A stretch of DNA of 28,781 nucleotides. Origin: Candidatus Methanophagales archaeon ANME-1-THS (GTDB lineage Archaea; Halobacteriota; Syntropharchaeia; Alkanophagales; Methanospirareceae). Location: positions 1 to 28,781 of the forward strand of contig RXIE01000165.1 in the NCBI GenBank assembly GCA_004212135.1. The letters run 5' to 3'. The notes under the pieces are model-generated. The model did not search any database. It was not told the DNA's origin and saw only the letters and a list, made by a program, of their open reading frames with translations. A program made the translations under genes and the position numbers. The stretch's first letter is position 1; each line of letters begins with the position of its first letter. This document shows, piece after piece, positions 16,850 through 24,409 of this stretch.

Positions 16850-17695
16850 ATGAACCCCCGCCTGGTTTTAAAAGTAATGATCCTGTTCATGGTTCTGTTT
16901 GCACTCATTTGCCTCATCCTACCGGTCACAATTGCCAGTGGCTATACCAAGGTAATGCATCCGTTGGCACTTCTTATCGGTGCGGTACTCTCGCAGAGGG
17001 TTGCCTCGATCTACCAGAGCGAACTTCGGAAAGCGTTCATTTTCCTATCCCTCTTCCTCTTTCTCATGATGCTTGCACATATCGATCCCTTCATGGCGCT
17101 CTTGGGCATTTTTGGTGACTTATTTCCGCTGGTCGTGTTAATCATGCAATGGCTCACCTACGCCATGTTGGTACTCTGTTCACTTTCTGTACTGAAAGTG
17201 ACGGAGCTGCGGGAGATTAGCAAGACCGGCGGGATCGCAATCGCCGTGGTCAGCGTCATCGGTATACTCATCGTGACCTATCACATCCCTTCTTTGCTTC
17301 AGCAGATCTTCGTGTTTCATTACGCCGCGGTATATACCCTCTCATTGTTGCTCATTCGGATCGCGGACGCCGCAATCGTGATAATGCTGGTGCCCGTGGT
17401 GATATTATACGCGCAGCAGATGAAAGTGGAGGGCCGGGAGAGCATAACGTTCACGGCGATCATCGGCGGTATCATACTCAGTTTAACCGCCGCGTACGTC
17501 TACGAAATTGGTTTGGGAATGCCGTTGCAACTCGTCAAGCAAGAAGTGTACCATACAGGCTCGATCCTTGATGCGCTGTACCTGTTCAGTTATCTCATCA
17601 TAGCCACGGGCCTCTATGTGCACAGAAGGTATGATGAATGGGGCTTCGCTCTGATCGAGCAGGCTCTCGGGAGAGTAAATGAGCATGAGTCATGA
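16850..17695 (+). CDS. Eight-helix membrane protein, paralog A
   Basis: The 281-residue protein has about eight membrane helices (~8-30, 36-54, 62-80, 92-115, 127-146, 163-188, 198-220, 238-258) with short loops. Conserved between this and paralog B are the start MNPR-LKVMI, QRVASIYQ/MRIASIYQ, the VLKVTELR loop and the block MLVPVVILYAQQMKVEGRES, which is likely the cytoplasmic loop between helices 6 and 7. I do not recognise a named family; the layout resembles seven-helix sensor input domains but no kinase or other output domain is attached. The ATG at 16850 is chosen over an upstream frame extension because of the TATA spacing and the shared MNPR start. Its 3' end overlaps the V4R gene by 17 bases, so the two are probably translated together. 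Confidence 0.8.
   Translation: MNPRLVLKVMILFMVLFALICLILPVTIASGYTKVMHPLALLIGAVLSQRVASIYQSELRKAFIFLSLFLFLMMLAHIDPFMALLGIFGDLFPLVVLIMQWLTYAMLVLCSLSVLKVTELREISKTGGIAIAVVSVIGILIVTYHIPSLLQQIFVFHYAAVYTLSLLLIRIADAAIVIMLVPVVILYAQQMKVEGRESITFTAIIGGIILSLTAAYVYEIGLGMPLQLVKQEVYHTGSILDALYLFSYLIIATGLYVHRRYDEWGFALIEQALGRVNEHES
17371..17453 (+). repeat. Near-identical 83-base block shared with paralog B
   Basis: This stretch differs from 21818-21900 at only four of 83 positions, all seen by direct comparison, although the genes around it have drifted much further. It encodes the helix 6 end and following loop (AIVIMLVPVVILYAQQMKVE). The near-identity extends to third codon positions, suggesting recent gene conversion or an unusually constrained segment. 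Confidence 0.8.
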
Positions 17696-18803
17696 ACGGG
17701 AACCGGGCATGGACGAACTGATTGATGAAGTCTGGAGTCTCTTCCTGGATAACTTGAAGAAGAAAGAAGTACCGCCGGTCCGTCTCACCTTTGGCGATGA
17801 GGTCAATCTCCTGGTTCCGCAAATACGATTGTTATTGCCGATGTATGCAAATCCACGCTTCCCTATTTCGCTCTATACCGCGTCCTACCTCGGTGCGAGG
17901 AGAAACGCGTACGCGATAATGCGAAAGCTGGATATGCCCCCGGACTTCTTCTGGAAGTTCGAGTTCTGGACGAAAGAGCGAGCCTTTGAAGTGCTCGGCA
18001 AGGTCTCCAATCGGATCTTCAGAGAGATCATGAGAACGAACAAAGAAGGGCTTTTGAACCTGGAGAATATCGCTACGGATTCGAAGGAGATAAAAATCGT
18101 CTTAACACTGAATGAATGTGTGGAATGCGCGGGAATAGAGGCCAATCACCCCATCTGCTACTACCACGCCGGGACGCTTACCGGCATCATATCGGCGATG
18201 TTAGGAAAGGAACTTGATGGCTATGAGACGAGCTGTGGCGCTACCGGTGGGCAGAAATGCGAGTTTGTGATCAGTGCTAAGGGCGTGGGATCGGAGCTCG
18301 AAACGTACCTCAACCCCGGCAAAATCGAATTCTCGCTCCAGAAAAGATTGGAAAATGCCCTCGCCGGTCAGAGTAGTCGCAGTCTCGGGAATGACGCGAG
18401 TGTACGATACTATCAATTAATACTCCTCAACAGCCTCATTACCAATCCAAAGATGTTTAGTGCCTCAAGCTATGAGCTGGGTGTGAAATATGGCGAAAAG
18501 CTGGCACTGTTCTTGATGAGTTATTATCACAAAAAAGAGGAGGAGCTCTTCGAGGCTATTTCGCACTACTACACCGTCTTAAAACATTTGAAACTCCAGA
18601 TGAACCGGGAAGCGGGTGAAATAAGAGCAGAAGAGATTGCAGAGATCTCCGGATTGGCCAAGAATGATGATTTTCTTGGATTTTTATTCGGGGAATTAGC
18701 CGGGCTCCTGTCCGTGATAACAAAAGAACGGATGGCATACAAGGACAACACCTTCGAAGACCATGCCCTGGTGGTTCGATTCAAGAAACAAGAATCAATA
18801 TGA
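17679..18803 (+). CDS. V4R-domain small-molecule-binding protein
   Basis: The 374-residue soluble protein carries a 4-vinyl-reductase (V4R) domain at ~100-200, a fold that binds small hydrophobic ligands in regulators and in chlorophyll-type enzymes. Visible are NECVECAGIEANHPICYYHA (~145-164) and ETSCGATGGQKCEFVI (~183-198), giving five cysteines that could bind a metal or act as a redox switch. A second region at ~255-370 (SSYELGVKYGEKLALFLM, FLGFLFGELAGLLSVI, FEDHALVVRF) looks like a cysteine-free V4R copy. Residues ~35-100 (LYTASYLGARRNAYAIMRKL) are unassigned. ATGs at 17679 and 17685 are both possible; either overlaps paralog A, so coupling to that membrane protein is likely. Confidence 0.8.
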   Translation: MSMSHEREPGMDELIDEVWSLFLDNLKKKEVPPVRLTFGDEVNLLVPQIRLLLPMYANPRFPISLYTASYLGARRNAYAIMRKLDMPPDFFWKFEFWTKERAFEVLGKVSNRIFREIMRTNKEGLLNLENIATDSKEIKIVLTLNECVECAGIEANHPICYYHAGTLTGIISAMLGKELDGYETSCGATGGQKCEFVISAKGVGSELETYLNPGKIEFSLQKRLENALAGQSSRSLGNDASVRYYQLILLNSLITNPKMFSASSYELGVKYGEKLALFLMSYYHKKEEELFEAISHYYTVLKHLKLQMNREAGEIRAEEIAEISGLAKNDDFLGFLFGELAGLLSVITKERMAYKDNTFEDHALVVRFKKQESI

Positions 18804-18819
18804 GTTTTTGAGTGCTCGC

Positions 18820-18838
18820 CAGGCACCTCCTGGTGCTG
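18820..18838. terminator. Hairpin between convergent genes, possible terminator
   Basis: CAGGCACC and GGTGCTG pair with one bulged G around a TCCT loop, in the 47-base gap between the V4R gene and the convergent DUF2254-like gene. A T-run (GTTTTTG, 18804-18810) lies just before it. Archaeal termination relies mainly on T-tracts, so the hairpin's role is uncertain. Confidence 0.3.
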
Positions 18839-18850
18839 ATAAAGACCGTT

Positions 18851-20281
18851 CTAACGCCATAAATCAGAGAAATCAGTTCCTTTTTCAAGGTATTTCTCGA
18901 TATCCTTCCTCGCATACTCGATCTCATTGATCATGGTATCATACTCCTTCGATTTGGCTCGGTATCTGAGCGTATTGCCTTCTATCTTCAAGAGATGGTC
19001 AATTATGCGTTCTGCGATAGTGACCGGCGCTTGAGGCGTGTACCAGACCAGTTTATTCTTCGCGGCTGAGATGCCTATCCGGTGCAGTAAATGGACTGAC
19101 TGGTGGATGATATCCCTCAGGTCGAGATTGACCGCATGAACACCGACACGCTCCAGCAACTCGCCGGTTCTTTCGATCTCATCGTAGTGCTTGGTCTCAA
19201 CCATGATATCAATGAGCCCCGCAAAGGAATTCACCAGGTACTTTACCAATCGGTATTTCTCTAACGTAATCAAGGCATCCGCAGCATCCTGGTACAGCGT
19301 GAAGATCCTGGCACGTAGCTCATCCGAGCACCCCTCCACACTCATCTGCGCTCTCAGCATGCTCTGCAACGAATCGATCATCTGTTGCGTCGCGACATCG
19401 TAATCCTTGAGTACCTTAAACCCGATGATCGAGATATTCTCCAATACCAGCTTGGTGGTGAAGTCCATCTTATGCGTTATCGCGTGCGTTCCAGCCTTTC
19501 CAAAGATCGCTAATACCTGAACCATTGAATCATCATCCGCTTCGATGATCGCTTCTCGTCCAATACCCAGGATATGCCCCAGAAAGTAAGGAGAGACATA
19601 CGCTTCATTTTCCGTGCTCAGGTGCGCCATATAGCGCGTAAATATCACCTCAATCCCGAATCGGGCACTTCCGCGGTCTCCCGTGCCTATAGATTTCTCA
19701 ATAATTTCAGTGATGGGAAGGAGCTTATCCGCTTCGCTCGGTATTCCTCTCTCTCCTTCGGTAAGCAGCCCTTTTATTGAGTTGAGATACTGCTCATCTA
19801 ACTTGGTCAGAAGATTGCTTATCACGGTCTCTGGTCTGAGCCGGACCATCGTGATGAAGAAATACGGGATGAGCATGATAAAGCAGAGCGTGGTAAGGAG
19901 CATGGAGACCTCGATATACCTGCTCTCAATCGGCTCGCTCAGTCTTCCCAGCATGAAGATATTGTAGAGCAAGCTGCTGAGGTAGATCACGACCACAGAC
20001 CAGAAGATCAAGCTCTTGATATGGAGGTCCATGATACGATGCGTGTATTGTTGAGAGGCGAACTGCACCGCCATGAGGGTGAGTGAAATGACGATAGCGA
20101 ATATGGCCGAGAGTCCTTCAACACCAACGCCTTCGAGTATGCCCCGCGCATTATCGAGGTCCTCGTTCGCGAGGGTAAACGGTGCTAAATCCGCAAGCGA
20201 GAGCGATATCAGCACTAAAAAGACACTGATGAGCACCAGTATGATGATTCTTTCTCGATCCTCCAGCCCAAGTCTCTTCAT
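18851..20281 (-). CDS. DUF2254-like predicted membrane protein
   Basis: The ~476-residue protein has four N-terminal membrane helices (from the chosen start: ~10-30, ~52-75, ~87-108 and ~123-147) followed by a long helical cytoplasmic domain to the end. The segment SLTLMAVQFASQQYTHRIMD after helix 2 resembles the conserved ALQLASSQFSPRL-type motif of DUF2254 proteins, whose function is unknown. The C-terminal half (DEIERTGELLERVGVHAVNL and on) looks like helical repeats. The open frame extends to a GTG at 20341, but MKRLGLEDRER immediately before helix 1 is a more natural start. The CBS-pair gene ends about 100 bases upstream on the same strand, suggesting an operon in which the CBS protein could regulate this membrane protein. 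Confidence 0.75.
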   Translation of the reverse strand: MKRLGLEDRERIIILVLISVFLVLISLSLADLAPFTLANEDLDNARGILEGVGVEGLSAIFAIVISLTLMAVQFASQQYTHRIMDLHIKSLIFWSVVVIYLSSLLYNIFMLGRLSEPIESRYIEVSMLLTTLCFIMLIPYFFITMVRLRPETVISNLLTKLDEQYLNSIKGLLTEGERGIPSEADKLLPITEIIEKSIGTGDRGSARFGIEVIFTRYMAHLSTENEAYVSPYFLGHILGIGREAIIEADDDSMVQVLAIFGKAGTHAITHKMDFTTKLVLENISIIGFKVLKDYDVATQQMIDSLQSMLRAQMSVEGCSDELRARIFTLYQDAADALITLEKYRLVKYLVNSFAGLIDIMVETKHYDEIERTGELLERVGVHAVNLDLRDIIHQSVHLLHRIGISAAKNKLVWYTPQAPVTIAERIIDHLLKIEGNTLRYRAKSKEYDTMINEIEYARKDIEKYLEKGTDFSDLWR

Positions 20282-20380
20282 ACGTTTGAGAGGCTGCTCT
20301 ACCAGGCTATACACGCAGCAGCTACTCCTGATTGAATCCACAGTCCAGGCCGCAACAAAGACCTATGGTTCCTGCTTGGT

Positions 20381-20803
20381 TCATACCATGGAGAACTTGT
20401 ATTGCTTTCGTGGTGCCACCGCCGCGAGCATATCACCGACCGAGAGGAGCCCTATTAATTTTTTACCTTCAACAACGACCAGACCGGGTATATCACTTCC
20501 TTCACTCAGTTGTATTGCCATGTACTTGGTTATCCCCTGACTAACATCCGAGTCCTTGGTAATCGTGGCGAAGTTTGCGGAAACGATCTCCTGACACCTG
20601 ACCTTACTCGGATCAAGCCCCTGAGCCAGTACTTTTTCAAGTATGGTAAACAGGGTGACAACCCCCAAGATCCTATTTTCTGCATCCACAACGATTACAT
20701 CCATAACTCCATCGTCAACCATTCGCTTAGCCGCTTCGGTTACCGTGGTCTCGCCATGAACTCGTATGAACTCGTCAAATATCGGTAAATCTTTTACTTT
20801 CAT
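20381..20803 (-). CDS. CBS-domain pair protein
   Basis: The 140-residue soluble protein is two CBS domains in tandem (~7-60 and ~70-130), a Bateman module that binds adenine nucleotides, S-adenosylmethionine or related ligands and changes the activity of partners. Typical strands and turns are visible in DGVMDVIVVDAENRILGVVT and DIPGLVVVEGKKLIGLLSVG. There is no other domain, so it must act on a separate protein; the DUF2254-like membrane protein directly downstream on the same strand is the obvious candidate, by position only. TATA-like sequences (TTTTTATGATATAAG and CACTATATC) lie in the 81 bases upstream. Confidence 0.92.
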   Translation of the reverse strand: MKVKDLPIFDEFIRVHGETTVTEAAKRMVDDGVMDVIVVDAENRILGVVTLFTILEKVLAQGLDPSKVRCQEIVSANFATITKDSDVSQGITKYMAIQLSEGSDIPGLVVVEGKKLIGLLSVGDMLAAVAPRKQYKFSMV

Positions 20804-20884
20804 AGAGCGTTAACCTCTAACTCTCAGATATAGTGCTTATATCATAAAAACATTTTGCTATCCCTCGCCGGGTTCATCATGCCG

Positions 20885-21103
20885 CTAGATATACTGCCCA
20901 AATACGTAGTGCATAACACAGAGGTTACAATTGCCGGGACAAACCTCACCTCGTTCCCGCTTGCAGAACTTTGCAGGCGGTATTGAGGATACCTTACCTT
21001 TACCTCGTTTGATCACCTTCCGGGCAACCTCACCCGGTTCAATTTCCCCCTCACCGCCTCTTCTCTCTATCCCCTTCGCTAACTGCTCAATCCGTCTGAA
21101 CAT
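20885..21103 (-). CDS. Small four-cysteine protein, possible metal-binding
   Basis: The 72-residue frame has a basic, Gly/Glu-rich N-terminal half (KGIERRGGEGEIEPGEVARK) and a C-terminal half ending in FCKRERGEVCPGNCNLCVMH, then YVFGQYI. The spacing C-x7-C-x3-C-x2-C could hold a zinc ion or an iron-sulfur cluster. The ordered composition and cysteine pattern make it look real, though no strong promoter or ribosome binding site is seen before the ATG at 21103. It lies 81 bases upstream of the CBS gene on the same strand and is divergent from paralog B, so it may lead that operon. I do not recognise a family. Confidence 0.5.
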   Translation of the reverse strand: MFRRIEQLAKGIERRGGEGEIEPGEVARKVIKRGKGKVSSIPPAKFCKRERGEVCPGNCNLCVMHYVFGQYI

Positions 21104-21256
21104 GAATGCATCTCGAATTTTTGTGCTCTGAGTATTATCAAAAGTTAGTGATACAACTCACCATTTTCGGTTCTTATTCGGGTAGAGATAAAAATGTTTG
21201 TGCTTTTTCCCCGTATGGCTGATGTGGAGCATTTATGATCCCCGGCATATCTTTAT

Positions 21257-21266
21257 TTATATATAC
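21257..21266 (+). promoter_or_regulatory. TATA box for the second eight-helix membrane protein gene
   Basis: TTATATATAC lies about 32 bases before the ATG at 21294, matching the arrangement at the paralog (16819-16825 before 16850), so the promoters appear to have been duplicated with the genes. Confidence 0.5.
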
Positions 21267-21293
21267 TATCCACTGCCACGTATAGGTAAGAAT

Positions 21294-22127
21294 ATGAACC
21301 CTCGAGTATTTTTAAAAGTGATGATTATACTCATGCTGCTGCCTTCGCTTATCTGCCTCTTCCTCCCCGATATGATAGCGAGCTATTACACGAGGCTCAT
21401 GTATCCCGCGACCCTCTTTATAGCCGCCTTCTTTTCGATGCGGATTGCCTCAATTTACCAGGGATGGCTTCGGAAGGCGTTCGTGTTCTTATCACTCTTC
21501 CTCTCCTTGATGATGCTCGCACAGTTGGAGCCCCATTGGGAGATATGGCGTACGATGATTGGGACTTCATTCCCTCTGATGTTGGTACTAACGCAGTGGG
21601 CTACCTATGCCATGTTGGTACTTTGTGCCCTCTATGTACTGAAAGTGACGGAGTTGCGTGCGATCAGCAGAACGGGCTGGCTTGCAATACTCGCTCTGGG
21701 GCTCATCGGGCTCTTTATACTGCTCTATCACCTTCCTTCAGTGCTTCAGCAGATCTCCGGTTCTCGGTATGCGGACGTATACACGATCTCATTGGTACTC
21801 ATTCGTATCCTGGATGTCGCAATCGTGATAATGCTGGTGCCCGTAGTGATTTTATATGCGCAGCAGATGAAAGTGGAGGGCCGGGAGAGCGTAACGTTCA
21901 CCACGATTATATGCGGCATTATCCTGAGTTTGACCGCTGCCTATATCTACGAACTCGTCTCCGGTGTTCCGTTATACGTGATCCGCCACGCAGTTTACCA
22001 GACCGGCTCGATTCTTGATGCGGTCTACCTCTTCAGTTATCTCATCATAGCCGCGGGCCTCTATGTACATAAGAAGTATGATGAATGGGGATATCGGACG
22101 GTAGAGAAGGTATTAGCGGGCGCTTAA
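21294..22127 (+). CDS. Eight-helix membrane protein, paralog B
   Basis: The 277-residue protein aligns end to end with the product of 16850-17695: MNPRVFLKVMIILMLLPSLI against MNPRLVLKVMILFMVLFALI, YAMLVLCALYVLKVTELR against YAMLVLCSLSVLKVTELR, and GSILDAVYLFSYLIIAAGLY against GSILDALYLFSYLIIATGLY. About eight membrane helices are predicted. The ATG at 21294 is favoured because it matches the paralog's start and TATA spacing; a frame extension to 21198 is upstream of the promoter. Unlike paralog A it is not coupled to a V4R gene; it ends 26 bases from the convergent surface-protein gene. Function is unknown; a sensor or transporter role is possible. Confidence 0.8.
   Translation: MNPRVFLKVMIILMLLPSLICLFLPDMIASYYTRLMYPATLFIAAFFSMRIASIYQGWLRKAFVFLSLFLSLMMLAQLEPHWEIWRTMIGTSFPLMLVLTQWATYAMLVLCALYVLKVTELRAISRTGWLAILALGLIGLFILLYHLPSVLQQISGSRYADVYTISLVLIRILDVAIVIMLVPVVILYAQQMKVEGRESVTFTTIICGIILSLTAAYIYELVSGVPLYVIRHAVYQTGSILDAVYLFSYLIIAAGLYVHKKYDEWGYRTVEKVLAGA
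21818..21900 (+). repeat. Near-identical 83-base block shared with paralog A
   Basis: Partner of 17371-17453, with four mismatches in 83 positions. Both copies are in the same orientation about 4.4 kb apart and bracket the V4R, DUF2254-like and CBS genes, so recombination between them could delete that segment. Confidence 0.8.
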
Positions 22128-22153
22128 CATCAGAGGGGACGTGTGGACCAAAT

Positions 22154-24409
22154 TTACGCACCGATTCGTCTCAGCAACAAATACGCGACTGATACAGTTA
22201 TTGCCGAAGCCACAATCGCTACGATGATTACAATCCATTGTATGACTGGAGCAGGAGGAACCTGTGCGAGTGCGGGTGTCGGAGAAACGAAGGTTGACAC
22301 CGGTGTTGGTGATGGCATCGAGGGCGTCGGTGTCGCGGGAGCGGGCGGGGGCAATTCCGCGCTCTTCTCGCCTGTTATACTGAAGAGCGAAAGTGCATGC
22401 ATATCAGCAGAGAAGTAACTATACATGCCGTCTTCCTTGATTTTCGTCGTTGCCAATTCCTCCCAGCGTTTCGAAGCGGCCGGAGCACATCTGCACAGTT
22501 TTATCCTTTCGACATCCACCCCATTCGTAGCCATCCATATCGTGCTCACCCTGAAGTATACTCGTGCAGAACGGAGATTCTCTGGTTCGAGGTTGGTGGT
22601 GATCTCGAAGTAGCCATATACCAGTCCATCGGGATCAGGTAGGTCGGGCGGCTTATCCGTCTTTTTCAGTGCTGCTTGCGCATTAAAGGTCATGCGCTTC
22701 AAATCAACTGAGACCTTTGTGATAGCAAGACCGAGCCATTCGAAGTTGAAGATATTGATGCCCGGATTCGCAATGGGTATGGTGATCTCCTGTGGGAGGG
22801 AAGGGCTACCACCTGATGGAGGGCTCATGCCGCCATCACCACCATCACCGCCCACCTCACCACGATCTCCCACTGGTTGAGCAACGAGGGCAAATACTGA
22901 GAAATGGTCAAAGGTAGCTGAGAAGGTAACCGTGCCATCGTGTGGAGTAACAGACGCTGAGGTCATGCGTATACCGCTCTCCATCGCGCCGGTAGTTCCG
23001 TTGAGTTTGCAGATCGTGACCCTGCTGGGGTCTCCTCCCGCAACCGTAGCGAACCACTCTCTGCTTACGGTAATGCTCACAGGCACGCCGGTGACGTCAG
23101 CGGCCGTAAGGTTCGTTGCAAAAAGTTCAGCGTGTACTACAATGGGCGTGGAGTTGGCGATTTCAGACGCGTCGAGGCCGAAATGAGCCGCAAGGGTCTC
23201 TTTTAGTTTGCTAGGGTCTGGGAGAGGCAGGTCATCATAGGTCTCCCAGAGTGTGGTCTCGAAAGCCAGATTGTCCGGCGTAAACGTACCCTGAAACTCG
23301 ACATCGAGGTCTACAGAAGCAGTGCCGATCGCAGGTTGTGAGGTTATATACTCCTCCTGTGGTGTATCCAGCTTTATCGTGCGTATATCCCCTACAACGG
23401 TCTCGTTCGCTGCCCTTGCGTCTTCTTCGAGCGTTATTTCAAGGGCACCGCCTTCGACGGGCAGTGAAATAACAGAGCCGGCGGTTGCATTACCCGCGAT
23501 GAGCAGTGCGTTTTCAAGCGTGGTGTTGATGGTGAGCACGCCCTTCTCGATGGTGATAGTGGTCTCGGTAACCTTGATCTCCGTTCCTTTGATTGAGGTT
23601 GTGGTGTTTTCTATGGTTTTGTCCGTCTCGGCAGTGGCAGTTCTCTTGCAGACGACCGAGATAGTGTCAGAGATCGCGGTACCGTTTATGGTCGCACGCC
23701 CTTCTACCCGTGCTGTTCCGGCGGAGGTTGAGGAACGCAAGGTTGCAGTCGCAATGCCATCGATCGTTACGTTTGAGGCGGTGGACATATTTGAGGATAC
23801 AAAACGTCCAAGATTCGTCGAAAAGGTGACCAGGCTTCCATTCACCACGTTACCCCGTTCATCAGTAAGGAGAGCAGTGATGATTGAAGTCTCAATCCCA
23901 TCCGCCTCGATAATCGCAGGAGCTGCACTGAGCGAAAGCGCGAGAGGTTCAGTCACCAGGAGCGATCTCCGAGCTTGATTATTCGTTTCGTTCAGTTCGT
24001 CTAATACCTTCTCTTCATCTAATTCCACGGTAAGCTCATGCAAGCCACGGTTCGTGGCAGTCCATGCTATCGCTATCTCCTCTCTCGATCGGGCCGCAAC
24101 GGTACAACTCCGCGTTGCGATACAGTTTTTATCAAGATAAAAAGTAACAGTAACATTGGTTGCGGGTGCTCTCCCGATATTGTGGACCGAAGCGGTGATT
24201 CGAGCCATCTCGTTAATTAACGGGTGGGCAGGTGATACCGAGAGATCAGAGGAGGATATAGACAGATCAGGTTTCTCCGGAAGTATGCTCACCGTGCAAT
24301 TGATGGACGAAGCGGATGCGAGCGTGGAGCCCAGCACCACCACCCCGACGAGTATAAAAACCACAGATTCGTACCTTTTCAGATTCCTCTTCCCTTTTTC
24401 AACCTTCAT
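22154..24409 (-). CDS. Membrane-anchored surface protein with CARDB, Ig-like and PGF-pre-PGF-like domains
   Basis: The 751-residue protein has an N-terminal signal/anchor (~14-35), a CARDB-type adhesion domain (~48-150, HPLINEMARITASVHNIGRA), an invasin/Big_1-like Ig domain (~165-260, ADGIETSIITALLTDERGNV), a Thr-rich beta region, and two related modules. One ends in VTFSATFDHFSVFALV (~510), the other is a PGF-pre-PGF-like domain (~545-690, FEITTNLEPENLRSARVYFR). A Gly/Pro linker sits between them (GGDGGDGGMSPPSGGSP). A Pro/Thr spacer (~695-720) precedes a C-terminal membrane helix and a short basic tail (LLLRRIGA). It should sit outside the cell, anchored at the C-terminus, with many N-x-S/T sites. 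Its ATG overlaps the stop of the upstream NosD-fusion gene in an ATGA, so the two are coupled. Confidence 0.85.
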   Translation of the reverse strand: MKVEKGKRNLKRYESVVFILVGVVVLGSTLASASSINCTVSILPEKPDLSISSSDLSVSPAHPLINEMARITASVHNIGRAPATNVTVTFYLDKNCIATRSCTVAARSREEIAIAWTATNRGLHELTVELDEEKVLDELNETNNQARRSLLVTEPLALSLSAAPAIIEADGIETSIITALLTDERGNVVNGSLVTFSTNLGRFVSSNMSTASNVTIDGIATATLRSSTSAGTARVEGRATINGTAISDTISVVCKRTATAETDKTIENTTTSIKGTEIKVTETTITIEKGVLTINTTLENALLIAGNATAGSVISLPVEGGALEITLEEDARAANETVVGDIRTIKLDTPQEEYITSQPAIGTASVDLDVEFQGTFTPDNLAFETTLWETYDDLPLPDPSKLKETLAAHFGLDASEIANSTPIVVHAELFATNLTAADVTGVPVSITVSREWFATVAGGDPSRVTICKLNGTTGAMESGIRMTSASVTPHDGTVTFSATFDHFSVFALVAQPVGDRGEVGGDGGDGGMSPPSGGSPSLPQEITIPIANPGINIFNFEWLGLAITKVSVDLKRMTFNAQAALKKTDKPPDLPDPDGLVYGYFEITTNLEPENLRSARVYFRVSTIWMATNGVDVERIKLCRCAPAASKRWEELATTKIKEDGMYSYFSADMHALSLFSITGEKSAELPPPAPATPTPSMPSPTPVSTFVSPTPALAQVPPAPVIQWIVIIVAIVASAITVSVAYLLLRRIGA

